Below are positions 10,291 through 21,986 of a stretch of 64,000 bases of DNA, piece by piece (the stretch's first letter is position 1; every line of letters begins with the position of its first letter). Position numbers and translations under genes: made by a program. Origin of the DNA: Glycine soja (lineage: Eukaryota; Streptophyta; Magnoliopsida; Fabales; Fabaceae); NCBI RefSeq assembly GCF_004193775.1, contig NC_041016.1, forward strand, positions 32,190,120 through 32,254,119, written 5' to 3'. The notes beneath the pieces are model-generated. The model saw only the letters and a list, made by a program, of their open reading frames with translations. It did no database searches and was not told where the DNA came from.

Positions 10291-11387
10291 TGTTAGACCT
10301 TGTGGCCTCAGATATCTTAAGAAGGGGGGGTTGAATTAAGATAACAAGAACTATTCCCCAATTTAAATCTTGCTCTCTCTCTTTAGATTAACAATGCACC
10401 CTTAACATGAATTACTCAAAAGATAATTCAGAATAAACTTCTTTAAAGTCAAAAGATAAATAGCAATAAATAAAAGAAGTTTAAGGGAAGAGAGAAATGC
10501 AAACTTGATTTATACTGGTTCGGTCACTTCCTGTGCCTACATCCAGTACTTAAGCAACCCACTTGAGATTTCCACTATCTTTGTAAAATCCATTACAAAG
10601 TCTGAACCACACAGGGACAACCCATCCCTTGTGTTCAGGAATCCTTTACAACAAGAGACTCATAGTCTCTTAACCAATCTCATTGAATAAGAATAATGGA
10701 AGAAGAATTCTCTCTTCAAGAGAAGAATATTACAATAAAGATCATGTAGGAATCCTTATAGATTTTGCAAGTGTTTGGCCAAGGATTTCTTTTGAGAGAG
10801 CATTTGACAATGAAGTTCTTTTGGAATCTCTCTCATTGTCTTTTGAGAGGATAAGACATTTTTGCCAAGCAAAACTCTCTATCTAAAATTCGTGCCCAAG
10901 TCACCTATTTATAGGCCTTTGATGACCATTCACAAATCTAATGAAAAGATGTGACTGTTGGCAGATTTTCTGAAAGCTTTCCACTGGTAATCGATTACAA
11001 TGTTTGTGTAATCAATTACACAGTTATAATTTGAAGGGTTATGACTTTTGAATTTGAATTTCCAAAGTTTCGTTGCTGGTAATCGATTACAGACATATGG
11101 TAATCGATTACATGTTGAAAATTCAAATTCAAAACCTTTTTCAACAGCTATTTCTCAACCCTATCTTCTGGTAATCGATTACACTTCCTGGTAATCGATT
11201 ACCAGAGCCTTGCATGTCTTGAAAGCACTTTGTTTTAAGGCAAGGCTTGGTCTTTAGTGAATCTTAAAACAAGGCTTTGTTTGTTGAAGCAATCTTGAAT
11301 TATTCTTGAAGCAAATGCTTATCATTTGAAGCAGCCTTGTTAGATTCTTCTTTGACATCATCAAAATCATGTATACATACATTCACA
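10291..11387 (-). repeat. Solo LTR H nested in element G
   Basis: The 1097-bp segment begins TGTTAGACCTTGTGG and ends ACATTCACA. It is flanked by the 5-bp duplication ACTAC (10286-10290 and 11388-11392), which marks a single-LTR insertion. It has a minus-strand TATAAATA at 10906-10913. Palindrome pairs lie at 10987/11008, 11079/11100 and 11171/11191. It is related to the G LTRs and to solo LTR H2 at 40072. Confidence 0.9.
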
Positions 11388-11425
11388 ACTACTAATTAAA
11401 GTAAGGTAGAATAATAACATATAAT

Positions 11426-12560
11426 CTAAGAGGATGAAGGAGGCGGTGGTGGTGGATCAAAGCAAGTTCGGATGAAGGAGACATCTTCTTCAACCCTAGT
11501 GATCCTTGATTCCATAGCATCGAACCGCATGTCAACTTGCAATTCCATGGCATCAAACTTGTCACCAACAAAATTCTGAAGTCCATCAAACTTGTCCATA
11601 AGCCTTTGAAGAAGAGTGGAATTATCTTCAACTGGTATGTGGCCTTCATCATCAGCAGGGGGAACACCCTTTTTGACCCAAGAGCCATCACGCTCTTTGC
11701 GGTAACCAAAAGAAGCAATCACAGCAGCACCAATTAAAAAAGATCGCTTGATTGGAACATAAGGTTCAGAATCAAGAGGAATTTGAAAATGGCGGAAAAA
11801 AGAGAGTGACAAGCTGTGGATATGGTAGTGGAGCATTTAATCGCAATGCCTTATGCATGCGATATCTGACTAAGTGTGCCCAGTCAAGTTGACGCCCTGT
11901 ATGAAAGGCCCACATGATAATTAGATCTTCCTCAGAAACCTGGGCAAGGTTGGAAGACCGTGGAAGCAAAATACGCACAATTAAATAGTGAAGGATGCAG
12001 CTTTCAAAAGCCAATGACCCGGCAAGAAGACGTCCGGTCATATCCGCATTGTTGGTGCAAACCAACTGGCGGGCATCATGGGCAGAGAAATCAAATTTCC
12101 AGTCGTCATTCAGTGTACCTTCAAATGGTACACCGTCACTGGGTAATTTGGTTAAGTCATGGAAAAGGGACTGGTCAATGACCATTTTTATCCCAAAAAT
12201 TTCAGAAATCAGAGTGCTGTCCTAAATTTCAAGATTACAATAAAAGGCTTTAACCAACTCAGGATAAATAGGCAATTGTAATGACATAAAAGGTAGAAGA
12301 CCTAAGTTCTGAAAGGCTTGAATGCAATCAAAGGTTTCAGCAGAAAAGATTTCCATATCAATAAACTTAGGGTCGATAATGGAACGAGATGAGAAAAGAT
12401 TGGAGTACCGTTTCTGTTGTTCGTCGGAAGAAAACACTGGGGAAGAGGACAATGAGGGTGGAATTGGTGCTGTGGATGCGCTAGTGGCTCCAGAACGATG
12501 AGCTCTTGAAGCTGAAGCGGAGGCGGAAGAACCCTTTCGTTTCTTTGACGATTCTGCCAT
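11426..12560 (-). pseudogene. PTP-domain ORF ('putative plant transposon protein') in element G
   Basis: Starting at ATG 12560-12558, the protein has a basic, Ser-rich N-terminus (MAESSKKRKGSSASASASR) and then the conserved core. Core motifs are FYCNLEI, DARQLVCTNNADMTGRLLAG, HYLIVRILLPRSSNLAQVSE and HTGRQLDWAHLVRYRMHKAL. The C-terminus is rich in Asp, Phe and Met (DKFDGLQNFVGDKFDAMEL), ending in a Pro run. I recall this as the PTP family found beside plant retrotransposon pol genes; its function is unknown. It sits where Sireviruses carry an envelope-like gene. A TAG at 12222-12224 and a frameshift near 11800-11836 break it. A U3-like promoter lies just upstream. Confidence 0.72.
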
Positions 12561-12726
12561 TTGAGGGAGTTTTTGCAGATTTTAATCGGTAAAATCAAAA
12601 GAAAAATGAAAAAGAAGAAGATTGCAATTTACGGGAGTTGATTTGATGAAGAAATGAGTGAGATAGGAAGGTTTGGAGGTACGACGCAAGGAGGAAGGGG
12701 TTGCGCAGGAGATTCTGAAAACGTGA

Positions 12727-12882
12727 TATTTATAGAGCAGGACACGTGGTAATCGATTACAAGTAATAATAATCGATTACAGGAGGAGGCAGCCTACTGG
12801 TAATCGATTACATGAATACTGTAATCGATTACAGGCCATCTGTTCTGGTGTAATCGATTACAGTATTCATGTAATCGATTAC
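12727..12882 (-). promoter_or_regulatory. Internal U3-like promoter upstream of the PTP ORF
   Basis: Read on the minus strand, three GTAATCGATTAC pairs come first: 12850/12871, 12800/12821 and 12749/12769 (the last site has G changed to A). TATAAATA follows at 12734-12727, and the PTP ATG is about 167 bp further on. The same pair-module-then-TATA order is seen in the U3 of the G, H and I LTRs. It may drive a separate PTP transcript. The promoter role is inferred from sequence only. Confidence 0.5.
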
Positions 12883-13043
12883 CAGAACAAAAAATAGCCT
12901 TTTCCTAAAAGAAAACTTATTTCTTAAGTCTAAAAACTTATGTTATTTAAAGAGTTAATTATACTAACAAGAAAAGTAAACTAAATTAAACAAGACAAGC
13001 GTCATACTTCATCAAAAACACAATCAATCATTCAAAAAAAAAA
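12883..13043 (-). other. Spacer between pol and internal promoter in element G
   Basis: This is A+T-rich sequence after the pol stop with no recognisable feature. Confidence 0.4.
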
Positions 13044-16000
13044 TTACCTATTCAAATCACTAAGGTCTAAAAGCCCTAATTCTCTTCTTATTGAAAAGAA
13101 TATTTCTTTTGGGAGAGGTTTTGTAAAGATATCAGCAAGCTGATTCTTTGTATCAACAAACTCTAATATACAATCTCCCTTTAGGACATGATCTCTAAGA
13201 AAATGGTGCCTAATTTCTATATGTTTGGTTCTAGAGTGTTGAACAGGGTTTTTGGATAGATTTATGGCACTAGTGTTATCACACCTAATAGGTATACGAT
13301 CAAGAAGGATACCATAGTATGATAATTGTTGCTTCATCCATAAAATCTGTGCACAACAACTGCCGGCAGAAATATATTCCGCTTCAGCAGTGGACAAAGC
13401 AACACTGTTTTGTTTCTTACTATGCCATGAGACAAGAGTGGATCCAATGAATTGACAAGTTCCACTTGTGCTTTTTCTATCAGTTTTAGATCCGGCAAAG
13501 TCAGAATCAGAATATCCTATTAAGTTACATGTTGAGTTCTTAGGATACCATAATCCTAAATTTATTGTACCTAATAGATATCTCATGATTCTCTTAACTG
13601 CACTCAAATGTGATTGTTTGGGGTTGGATTGAAACCTAGCACACATGCATACACTAAACATAATATCAGGTCTACTAGCAGATAAATAGAGAAGAGATCC
13701 GATCATACCTCGATACTGTTTCATGTCTATAGATTGACCAGATTCATCTTTATCTAAGTAACAGCTAGTGCTCATCGGTGTAGCCATGTGTTTTGCATTT
13801 TCCATTCCAAATCTTTTTATTAATTCTTTGCAGTACTTGGCTTGATTGATGAATATACCTTCTTGAGTTTGCTTGATTTGTAATCCCAGGAAGTACTTTA
13901 GTTCTCCCATCATTGACATTTCAAATTCACTTTTCATATCAAGGGAAAACTCCTTGCACAATGAATCATTAGTGGATCCAAAAATTATATCATCAACATA
14001 TATTTGAACCAACAAAATATCATTATGTTTTTTCTTTATGAATAATGTGGTATCCACTTTACCTCTAGAGAATTCTTTTTCTAGAAGAAAATTACTTAAG
14101 CGTTCATACCAAGCCCTATGGGCTTGTTTCAAACCATAAAGAGCCTTTTGCAATTTATAAACATGATTTGGTTTATCTGGGATTTCAAAGCCTGGGGGTT
14201 GTTCAACATATACTTCTTCTTGAATTAAACCATTTAGAAAAGCACTTTTAACATCCATTTGATGGAGTTTAAAATTCATTATGGATGCATACGCTAAGAG
14301 CATTCTAATGGCTTCTAATCTTGCAACTGGAGCATATGTTTCTTAATAGTCTATTCCCTCTTCTTGATTATACCCTTTTGCTACTAACCTAGCCTTATTT
14401 CTAATAATTATGCCATGTTCATCTAATTTATTTCTAAAAACCCATTTTGTTCCTATGACAGGATAATTTTCAGGTTTTTCTACTAGTTTCCACACATTAT
14501 TTCTTTCAAATTGATTAAGTTCTTCTTGCATGGCAATGATCCAGTTATCATCTATTATGGCTTCTTTTATATTTTTAGGTTCAATCATAGATACAAAAGC
14601 CATATTATTGCATAAATCTTTAAGAGAATGTCTAGTTGTTACCCCTTTTGAGATATCACCAATAATGTTGTCGAGGGGATGATCTCTTGAAGCTTTCCAT
14701 TCTCTTGGAAGTTCATCATTTGATTTGACTTCTTCTGGAGGATCTTCATTGTTTCCTTTATCATTTCCTTTGGAATCTTGTTCATGAATATTCATATGTT
14801 CTAAAGAATCTGCAATATCATCTAGCATATTCTTTCTTGACAAGATAGCATTAGATTCATCAAAGGTAACATGAATTGATTCCTCGATATTCATAGTTCT
14901 TTTATTATATATCCTATATGCTTTGCTTTGTGATGAATATCCAAGAAAAATACCTTCATCAGATTTTGCATCGAATTTTCCTAGATTATCTTTACCATTA
15001 TTAAGCACAAAGCACTGGTAACCAAAAACATGTAGATGAGAAATATTTGGTTTTCTACCATTATATAACTCATATGGGGTTTTCTTTAAAATGGGTCTTA
15101 TTAAGGCCCTATTCATGATGTAACATGCAGTATTGATAGCTTCAGCCCAAAAATACTTTGGAAGAGAAGTATCATTTAATAAAGTTCTTGCAATTTCTTC
15201 CAATGACCTATTTTTCCTCTCAACAACTCCATTTTGTTGAGGGGTTCTAGGTGCAGAAAAATTGTGTTCAATACCATGTTCATCACAGAATTATTCAAAA
15301 TCTTTATTTTCAAATTCACCCCCATGATCACTTCTAATGGATGCAATCTTGAGATTTTTCTTGTTTTGTATGACTTTAGCAAGTTTTCTAAATGCTTGGA
15401 ATGAATCACTTTTATGTGTAATAAATAATGTCCAAGTATATCTGGAGAAATCATCAACTATAACTAGGGCATAGTAACTTCCTCCAAAACTCATGGTTCT
15501 AGATGGACCAAATAAATCCATATGCAATAATTGTAAGGGTTGAGTGGTTGAAACAACATTTTTAGGTTTGAATGAGACTCTTGTTTGTTTGCCCTTTTGA
15601 CATGCATCACATAATTTATCTTTTTCAAATTTCAATTTAGGCAAACCAACTACTAAATCTTTTGAAATTAATTTATTTAAGTGATCCATGTTTATGTGAG
15701 CAATTCTTTTATGCCATAACCATGGATCATCATCTTTGCTAAGAAAGCAATGATTGTTTTCTAGTTTTATGCTTAAGTCTATCATGTAAACATTATTGAC
15801 TCTATGTCCTACATGCTTTATATTAATGTCATGCTTATGTTCTATAAGACAATTTTGAGAATCAAATGATACTAGATAGCCTTTGTCGCATAATTGACTA
15901 ACGCTAAGCAGGCTGTGCTTAAGGCCTTCAACAAGTAGAACATTTTCAATGGAGTTTGAAGAATTTGTACCTATTTTACCAACTCCAAGGATTCTACCTT

Positions 16001-16124
16001 TGTTGTTGTCACCATATGTTACGTGCCCGCTTTTCTTTGGAGAGATATGTGTAAAATTTGATGCATCTCCAGTCATATGTTTTGAGCATCCGCTATCTAT
16101 GTACCACTTCTTCCTCAAAGACAC
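13044..16124 (-). pseudogene. pol: Element G pol: protease, integrase, reverse transcriptase, RNase H
   Basis: One frame carries all domains. Protease has [14 protein letters not shown] near 16105-16060. Integrase shows the H-x-H/CDAC zinc site (LWHKRIAHINMDHL, KLCDACQKGK), then MDLFGP, RSDHGGEF and NGVVERKN for the D,D,E core. RT has MDVKSAFLNG and YVDDIIFGS. RNase H has YSDSDFAGS, STAEAEY and RCDNTSAI. Two nonsense codons interrupt it: TAA at 15291-15293 (after FENKDFE) and TAA at 14343-14345 (after EEGIDY). Both probably replaced a GAA-type codon. A frame change near 16125-16132 separates it from gag. Otherwise it is well preserved, as expected for a recent insertion. Confidence 0.9.
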
Positions 16125-16131
16125 CTACATA

Positions 16132-17859
16132 TCAAATTTTTGACTTAGGAACCCAAACTTTATTGGGTCCTTGCATGTTAGTATAAACTGAGGATCCTTT
16201 TGGGACCCATATCATTTTAATGTTGCTGTAATTTTTCTTGAAGTAGCAAGTTGATATGCCATGTCCTCTTCTTCCACAGTAAAAACAAGTTATATAATTA
16301 CATTTTTGTGTGGAAGTAGAAAAGTTTTTATAAAACTTTTGTTGTTTTTCAGATTTATACCCTAGTCCATTCTTATTGGAAACATATCTTTGTTTACTTA
16401 ATATGACATCTAAATTATTTTTACTATAAGAAAATTTAGCAAGTGAATTTTTCAACTCTTTAATTTCTTTTTCATATTTTTCACAACAACTACAAGGATC
16501 TGATAGTTTCTTGTCAGAAATAGTGGAGATATTAACTTTTTCATTTGTTTTAGAAATTGAGACTTCATTTCTAAGATGATCTAATTCTTTGTTTAATTTT
16601 GAGATTTCATTTTCTAAATTTGAAATTGTTTTCTGTGAAGATGAAACTAATTTTGCAAGTTTAATTGATTCTTTATGCAGATCAGCAAATGCTTCTTGCA
16701 ATTCATCAAAAGAAATAGATAAGTTATTTGAAGATGTTACCTCTTCATCACTTTCGTAACTTTTAGCCATAAGGAAGAGATTTATCTCTTCATTTTCTGA
16801 ATCTTCAGAAGATTCCATATCATTTTCATCCCATGTGATGTATGCTTTCTTCAGTTTCTTTTCACTAAGATTTTTCTTTTCAGATTTCTCCATCTTTTTC
16901 TTGAAGATGGGACAATCAACCCTCAAATGTCCAGGTTGATTACATTCAAAGCATTTTAAAGTAGAGGATGAAGTTTCTGTCCTTCTCTTTGATTTAAAAT
17001 TGGGTCACCTCTAATTTCCTCTTACTTTAAGAAACTTGTTGAATCTTTTTACAAAAAGACTTAGATCATCATCATCATCTAGATCATTTTCTTGATCACT
17101 TTCTTCTTGAATTGAGGATGATGCTTTAAGAGCAATTCCTTTCTTTTTCTTGTCATTTTCTTCATGTTGGTGTAATCTCAATAATTCCATCTCGTGTTCC
17201 TGCAACTTTCCAAATAAAGTGGCAAGGGACATGTTAGACAAATCTCTTGATTCAGTAATGGCCGTTACTTTGGGTTGCCATTCTCTACTTAAACATCTTA
17301 ACACCTTGTTTATGAGATCCTCATTTTGAAATTCTTTACCTAAGGCTGCTAGATGATTTACTATATGTGTAAATCTCTTTTGCATGCTTTGAATATTTTC
17401 ATTTGCATTCATTCTAAATAATTCATACTCATGAGTTAGTGCATTTATCCTAGATCTTTTAACATCTGTAGTTCCTTCATGTGTTAATCGAAGAGTGTCC
17501 CACATTTCCTTAGAACTCTTACAATTTGAAACCCTGAAATATTCATCCATTCCCAGGGCAGATGTTATTATGTTTTTGGCTTTTAAATTGTATTGTACTC
17601 GTTTTCTATCCTCTTCAGACCATCTATCTCTAGGTTTTTCTATAGTTATACTTTCACTTGATGAACTGCCATCTATTGTAATTCTTTCTACTGTGGTGGG
17701 TATATAAGGCCCTATTTCTATGGCTTCCCAAATATTTAGGTCTATTGCCTCAATAAAAATTTGCATTCGGGTTTTCCAGTAATGGTAACCCTCTCCATTA
17801 AAGATTGGAGGTCTATTGATAGAATTCCCTTCTGGAAATAAGGAGTTTGCTGAGGCCAT
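16132..17859 (-). pseudogene. gag: Element G gag
   Basis: It begins MASANSLFPEGNSINRPPIF, with the copia gag signature FNGEGYHYWKTRMQIFIEAI, then a UBN2-type capsid region. CFECNQPGHLRVDC (about 16950-16910) is a canonical CX2CX4HX4C zinc knuckle. An acidic, coiled-coil-rich stretch (LENEISKLNKELDHLRNEVS) follows, then a second knuckle CFYCGRRGHGISTC near 16280-16240. Two close stops interrupt the frame before the first knuckle: TAG at 17011-17013 and TGA at 17005-17007. Two knuckles and a coiled-coil region fit Sireviruses. Confidence 0.87.
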
Positions 17860-17898
17860 CTTTTTTCTTGAAGCTTCTAAACTTTATACAAGAATGAA

Positions 17899-17910
17899 GC
17901 TCTGATACCA
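17899..17910 (-). promoter_or_regulatory. Primer-binding site of element G (initiator-Met tRNA)
   Basis: On the minus strand TGGTATCAGAGC lies two bases inside the 5' LTR. This is the usual plant copia primer-binding site, and it fixes the orientation. Confidence 0.92.
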
Positions 17911-17912
17911 CT

Positions 17913-19013
17913 TGTTAGACAAGTGGCCTCAAATATCTTAAGAAGGGGGGGGGGGTTGAATTAAGATATTCCAAACTACTTCCCCAATTAAATCTATTTC
18001 ACTTTATTTTCAAGTTATAAATTCCCTTAACAATGAACTTCTTAAATATTAATTCAAATAAAACAATTTGAATATGAATATAAAGCAATAATAAACAAAG
18101 AAGATTAAGGGAAGAGAAAGTGCAAACTCAGATTTATACTGGTTCGGCCACACCCTTGTGCCTACGTCCAGTCCCCAAGCAACCCGCTTGAGAGTTCCAC
18201 TATCTTGTAAATTCCTTTTACAAGTTCTAAACACACAAGGACAATCCTTCCTTTGTGTTTAGAATTCCTTTACAACAAGAGACCCACGGTCTCTTAATCC
18301 CTTAGAGAATGAGGAGAAGAAGAAAAATGAATCTCTCTAGAAAGAGATAGATTTTACAGATTGAGCACTCAAATAATTCCTTAATGAATTGCAATTGAAT
18401 TGGCCAAGGAATTTTTAAGAGGATAGAATGATTTTTGCTCTTTGAGAGGATAAACACTTGTTGTTCTGAAAAACTCTGTCAAAATCGTGTCTCAAGTCAC
18501 ATATATATAGGCCTATGATAGCCATTCAATAACCACATAAAAAGATGTGACTGTTGAGAATGTTTTTTGAAAAACTCCTCTGGTAATCGATTACAATAAG
18601 TGTGTAATCGATTACACTCTTTAAAATTTGAATTAAAACGTTTAGAAACTGCTGGTAATCGATTACCATATATGTGTAATCGATTACACAGTGCAAATTT
18701 TGAATTCAAATTTTAATAGCTGTTGTAAATCAGTTTTGGCCACTGGTAATCGATTACATCCCCTGGTAATCGATTACCAGAGAGTAAATTTGTTGAAAAA
18801 GACTTTTTTAACTTAAAATTCTTGGCCAAACCTTTTGCGATTTCAATTGGAATTCCCTTCCTATTTAATATCCTTTCTAAGACTCTATAGACTGTCTTGA
18901 TCATCCATCTTGAATATCTCTAATTGCTTTGTCTTGAGTAAATCTTTGAGAAGCATATGATTCATGTAATCCTTTGGCATCATCAAAACATTCAGCTTGA
19001 TCCTTTGTCTACA
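17913..19013 (-). repeat. Element G 5' LTR
   Basis: This is the 1101-bp twin of 8825-9925 with the same termini (TGTTAGACAAGTGG and TTGTCTACA on the plus strand). The first palindrome pair is at 18583/18604. The target duplication ATGTG follows at 19014-19018. Confidence 0.92.
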
Positions 19014-19742
19014 ATGTGGCCTCCCAGAAACCCAAGGCCCTCGCCCGGTTTCAGGTAGCAAACCTGTTCCATTCCCTTATAGAAGCAACAAGGCGGTCTT
19101 GTGGAGATATGCGCCTCAGAAGCCAAGCGAAAAGAAAGAGGAGGCCACTGACACTGACTTACCTTCTGCTAAAGTTACCAACATTACCAGCCTAAGTGGT
19201 GTGACCCGTAGCGGTCGTGTGTTCACAGCACCTGACCCGTAGGTGTGACCCACGGATGGCAAAGGAAAAGCGAAGGTGGTCGCGGAAGAGACCAACGAAG
19301 CGAGCCCCACTTTGGATAAGGATGTTCTGACCGGGAGATTCGCTGAGAAAGAATGAGACTTTGGCGGAAAGAAAGTGTCCATGGAAAAAGCCAACGAGTT
19401 CCTCTGGATAATTCAATAAAGTGAGTTCAAAGTGATTGAGCAACTTAACAAGACCCCAGCTAGGGTCTCTCTGTTAGAGCTGCTCATGAGTTCTGAACCT
19501 CACCGGGCGTTATTGGTTAAAGTTTTGAATGAGGCCCACGTGGCCCAAGATATCTCTGTGGAAGGCTTCGAGGGCATCGTCAACTATATCATGGCTAATA
19601 ACTACCTCACCTTCACCAAGGAGGAGATCCTTGTCAAAGGGCGGGGACACAATAAGGCCCTACATGTGTCCGTCAAGTGTATGGACCACATTGTGGCTAA
19701 GGTACTCATCAACAATGACTCATCGCTTAATGTAATTCGTTA
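19014..19742 (+). pseudogene. Ogre A gag end and aspartic protease, second part
   Basis: This continues the gene cut at 8824. Blocks KPVPFPYRSNKAVLWRYAPQ, VTNITSLSGVTRSGRVF, EQLNKTPARVSLLELLMSSE and HRALLVKVLNEAHVAQDIS match the gag-protease linker of legume Ogre-like elements. The protease start HNKALHVSVKCMDHIVAKV leads to LINNDSSLNV, where the family has a D-[NS]-G-S-type active site; the Gly is lost here. A stop follows at 19741-19743. Several frame changes lie between 19240 and 19420. Confidence 0.75.
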
Positions 19743-20029
19743 GTTTTACCATACAACTGGGCCTAGGCTTTAGGGTTTTCTCCCTGTTAGGGCGTTATGT
19801 CATTTTTCTATCAAGATATATATTATAATATCTTTCCTTCATTTGTTCTTGCACCTTCACCCATTCTCATTCATTTGCATGTTCATTTTTGTTGTGATTA
19901 AACGGTATAGATCCGGCGACGAGTCCAGTGAAGGTACTAATACCAAGGACCTTGACCTTGATTTTGAATGAATAGCAAGCCAAGCTGAGGATGGAGAAGA
20001 TGAAGATATGGGGTTTTCCCCAGATTCGG
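19743..20029 (+). pseudogene. Ogre A protease/RT linker remnant
   Basis: This is degenerate sequence with stops. An acidic block (ASQAEDGEDEDMGFSP) near 19975-20030 resembles the linker between protease and RT. The RT domain that should follow is missing. Confidence 0.45.
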
Positions 20030-20275
20030 CTTCAATTGCACGAATAATATGGATGAATATGAGGCATGCGCCAGCGGAATCCAAGCGGCAATTGACCAAC
20101 TGAGGGGAGGATGGGAAAATAGGGATCACAACTTGATACCTTATTAGGCCTACATCAAGAAACTGGCTAAGTTCTTTGATGAGGTCTCCTTCCACCATGT
20201 TCCCAGAGAGGAATATCAGATGGCCGATGCGCTTGCCACTATGGCATCCATGTTTTAGCTAACCCCATATGGAGA
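20030..20275 (+). pseudogene. Ogre A RNase H C-terminal remnant
   Basis: Blocks NEYEACASGIQAAID, ENRDHNLIPY, AYIKKLAKFFDEVSFHHVPR and QMADALATMASMF match the end of gypsy RNase H. They lie in more than one frame and include stops. The jump from protease linker to RNase H shows that the whole reverse transcriptase was deleted. Confidence 0.65.
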
Positions 20276-20276
20276 C

Positions 20277-21065
20277 TTGCCATACATCGAGTTCAGATGT
20301 CACAACAAGCCCGCAGATTGCTGCTTGGTAGAAGAGGAGCAAGACGGTAAACTGTGGTACTTCGACATCAATTGGTACGTAGAGTATAAGGAGTATCCAC
20401 AAGGGGCTTTTGACAACGACAAGAGGATGTTGCAGAGGTTGGCAGCTGGTTTCTTTCTAAGCGGAGGTATCCTATACAAGCAAAATCATGATATGCTTTT
20501 GCTCCGATGTGTGGACGCTAAAGAAGCCGAGTGAATGCTCGTGGAGGTACATGAAGGGTCCTTTAGGACGCATGCTAATGGGCATGCCATGGCCAGGAAG
20601 ATTATAAGGGCAGGCTATTACTGGATCACCATGGAAAACGAACGTTGCATCCATGTGAGGAAATGCCACCAGTGGCAGGCATTCGCGAACAATATCAACG
20701 CTCCGCCCATGCCTTTGAACATTTTGGCAGCGCCATGGCCCTTCTCTATGTGGGGAATAGATGTGATCAGAGCCATTGAGCCCAGGGCTTCAAACATACA
20801 TCACTTCATCTTGGTTGCGATCGACTACTTCACCAAATGGGTTGAAGCTGTTTCATACTCCAGTGTGATGAGGAGCGTGGTGGTTAGATTCATCAACAAG
20901 AAGATAATCTGTCGGTATGGGTTGCCTAGGAAGATTATCATGGACAATGCCACCAACCTGAATAACAAGATGATGAAGGAAATGTGTGAGGACTTCAAGA
21001 TCCAACACCATAATTCCATGCCTTACAGGCCCAAGATGAATGGGGCAGTTGAGGCGGCCAACAAG
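20277..21065 (+). pseudogene. Ogre A integrase, N-terminal and core part
   Basis: The gene contains the linker DLPYIEFR, the HHCC zinc domain (VHEGSFRTHANGHAMARK, CIHVRKCHQWQAF), and the D,D,E core. Core residues are WGIDVIRAIEP, IIMDNATNLNNKM and MNGAVEAANK, and all three acidic residues are present. The second zinc-site Cys is Trp (CHQW instead of CHxC). A TGA at 20532-20534 interrupts the frame after DAKEAE. Solo LTR I splits it at the codons for AANK, and it continues from 22735. Confidence 0.82.
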
Positions 21066-21796
21066 TGTAGAAGCAAGCTTCATGATGAATCAAGATTGAT
21101 TCAAAGAGTTTTGATTATAACAAAGATGATAACAAAAAGCTCAAAAGTCAAGAACACTTCATGATAACAAAGATGATGATCTCAAGAATCAAAGAATGAG
21201 TTCAAGATTGAATCAAGAACACTTCAAGGTTCAACAGGAAATTTGATTTCAAGAATCAAGAATCAAGTTTCAAGATTCAAGTTCCAAGAATCAAGATCAA
21301 GATTCAAGACTAAAGATTCAAGAATCAAAAGAAGACTCAATCAAGATAAGTATTAAAAAGTATTTTCAAAAACTGAGTAGAACATGAATTTTTCTCAAAA
21401 ACCTTTTACCAAAGAGTTTTTACTCTCTGGTAATCGATTACCAGATTGTTGTAATCGATTACCAATAGCAAAATGTTTTTCAAAAAGCTTTCAACTAAAT
21501 TTACAACGTTCCAATTGATTTCAAAATGTTGTAATCGATTACAATGATTTGGTAATCAATTACCAGTGTGTTTGAACGTTGGAATTCAAATTTAATTGTG
21601 AAGAGTCACATCCTTTCACAAAAAAGCTTTGTGTAATCGATTACATTGATTTGGTAATCGATTACCAGTGATAGTTTCTGAACAAAATCAAAAGATGTAA
21701 CTCTTCCAATAGTTTTCAACTTTTTCAAATGGTTTTTTAAGTTTTTCTAAAGGTTATAAGTCTTCTAATGGTTCTCTTGACTAGACATGAAGAGTC

Positions 21797-21803
21797 TATA
21801 AAA
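21797..21803 (+). promoter_or_regulatory. TATA box of solo LTR I
   Basis: TATAAAA lies about 130 bp after the last palindrome pair and about 190 bp before the hairpin arrays, so a transcript starting here would contain them. The matching box in I2 is at 32554-32560. Confidence 0.6.
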
Positions 21804-21986
21804 GCAAGGCTTTGATTTGCATTTCAATGTATCTTTTCAATTCATTCTTGAGAAAACAAACTTTTCCACTATGATTTATGAATCTCTTTGAACTTCTTCT
21901 TTTTGCCAAAAGCTTTCCAAAGTTTTATGGTTTTCCAAACCTTGAAAACTGTGCTATTCATCTTTTTCATTCCCTTCTCCTTTTGC

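Larger units (their letters stand above)
8825..19013 (-). mobile_element. Element G: Ty1/copia (Sirevirus-like) element, nearly complete
   Basis: A 10,189-bp insertion on the minus strand is flanked by the 5-bp target duplication ATGTG (8820-8824 and 19014-19018). Its two LTRs are both 1101 bp. By eye they differ at roughly a dozen positions, about 1%, so the insertion looks young. In the minus direction: 5' LTR, PBS, gag with two zinc knuckles, protease, integrase, RT, RNase H, an internal U3-like promoter, a PTP-domain ORF, repeated polypurine tracts and 3' LTR. Joining the flanks restores the Ogre A gag frame. Point stops and frameshifts make this copy non-coding. Solo LTR H sits inside its 3' region. 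Confidence 0.92.
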
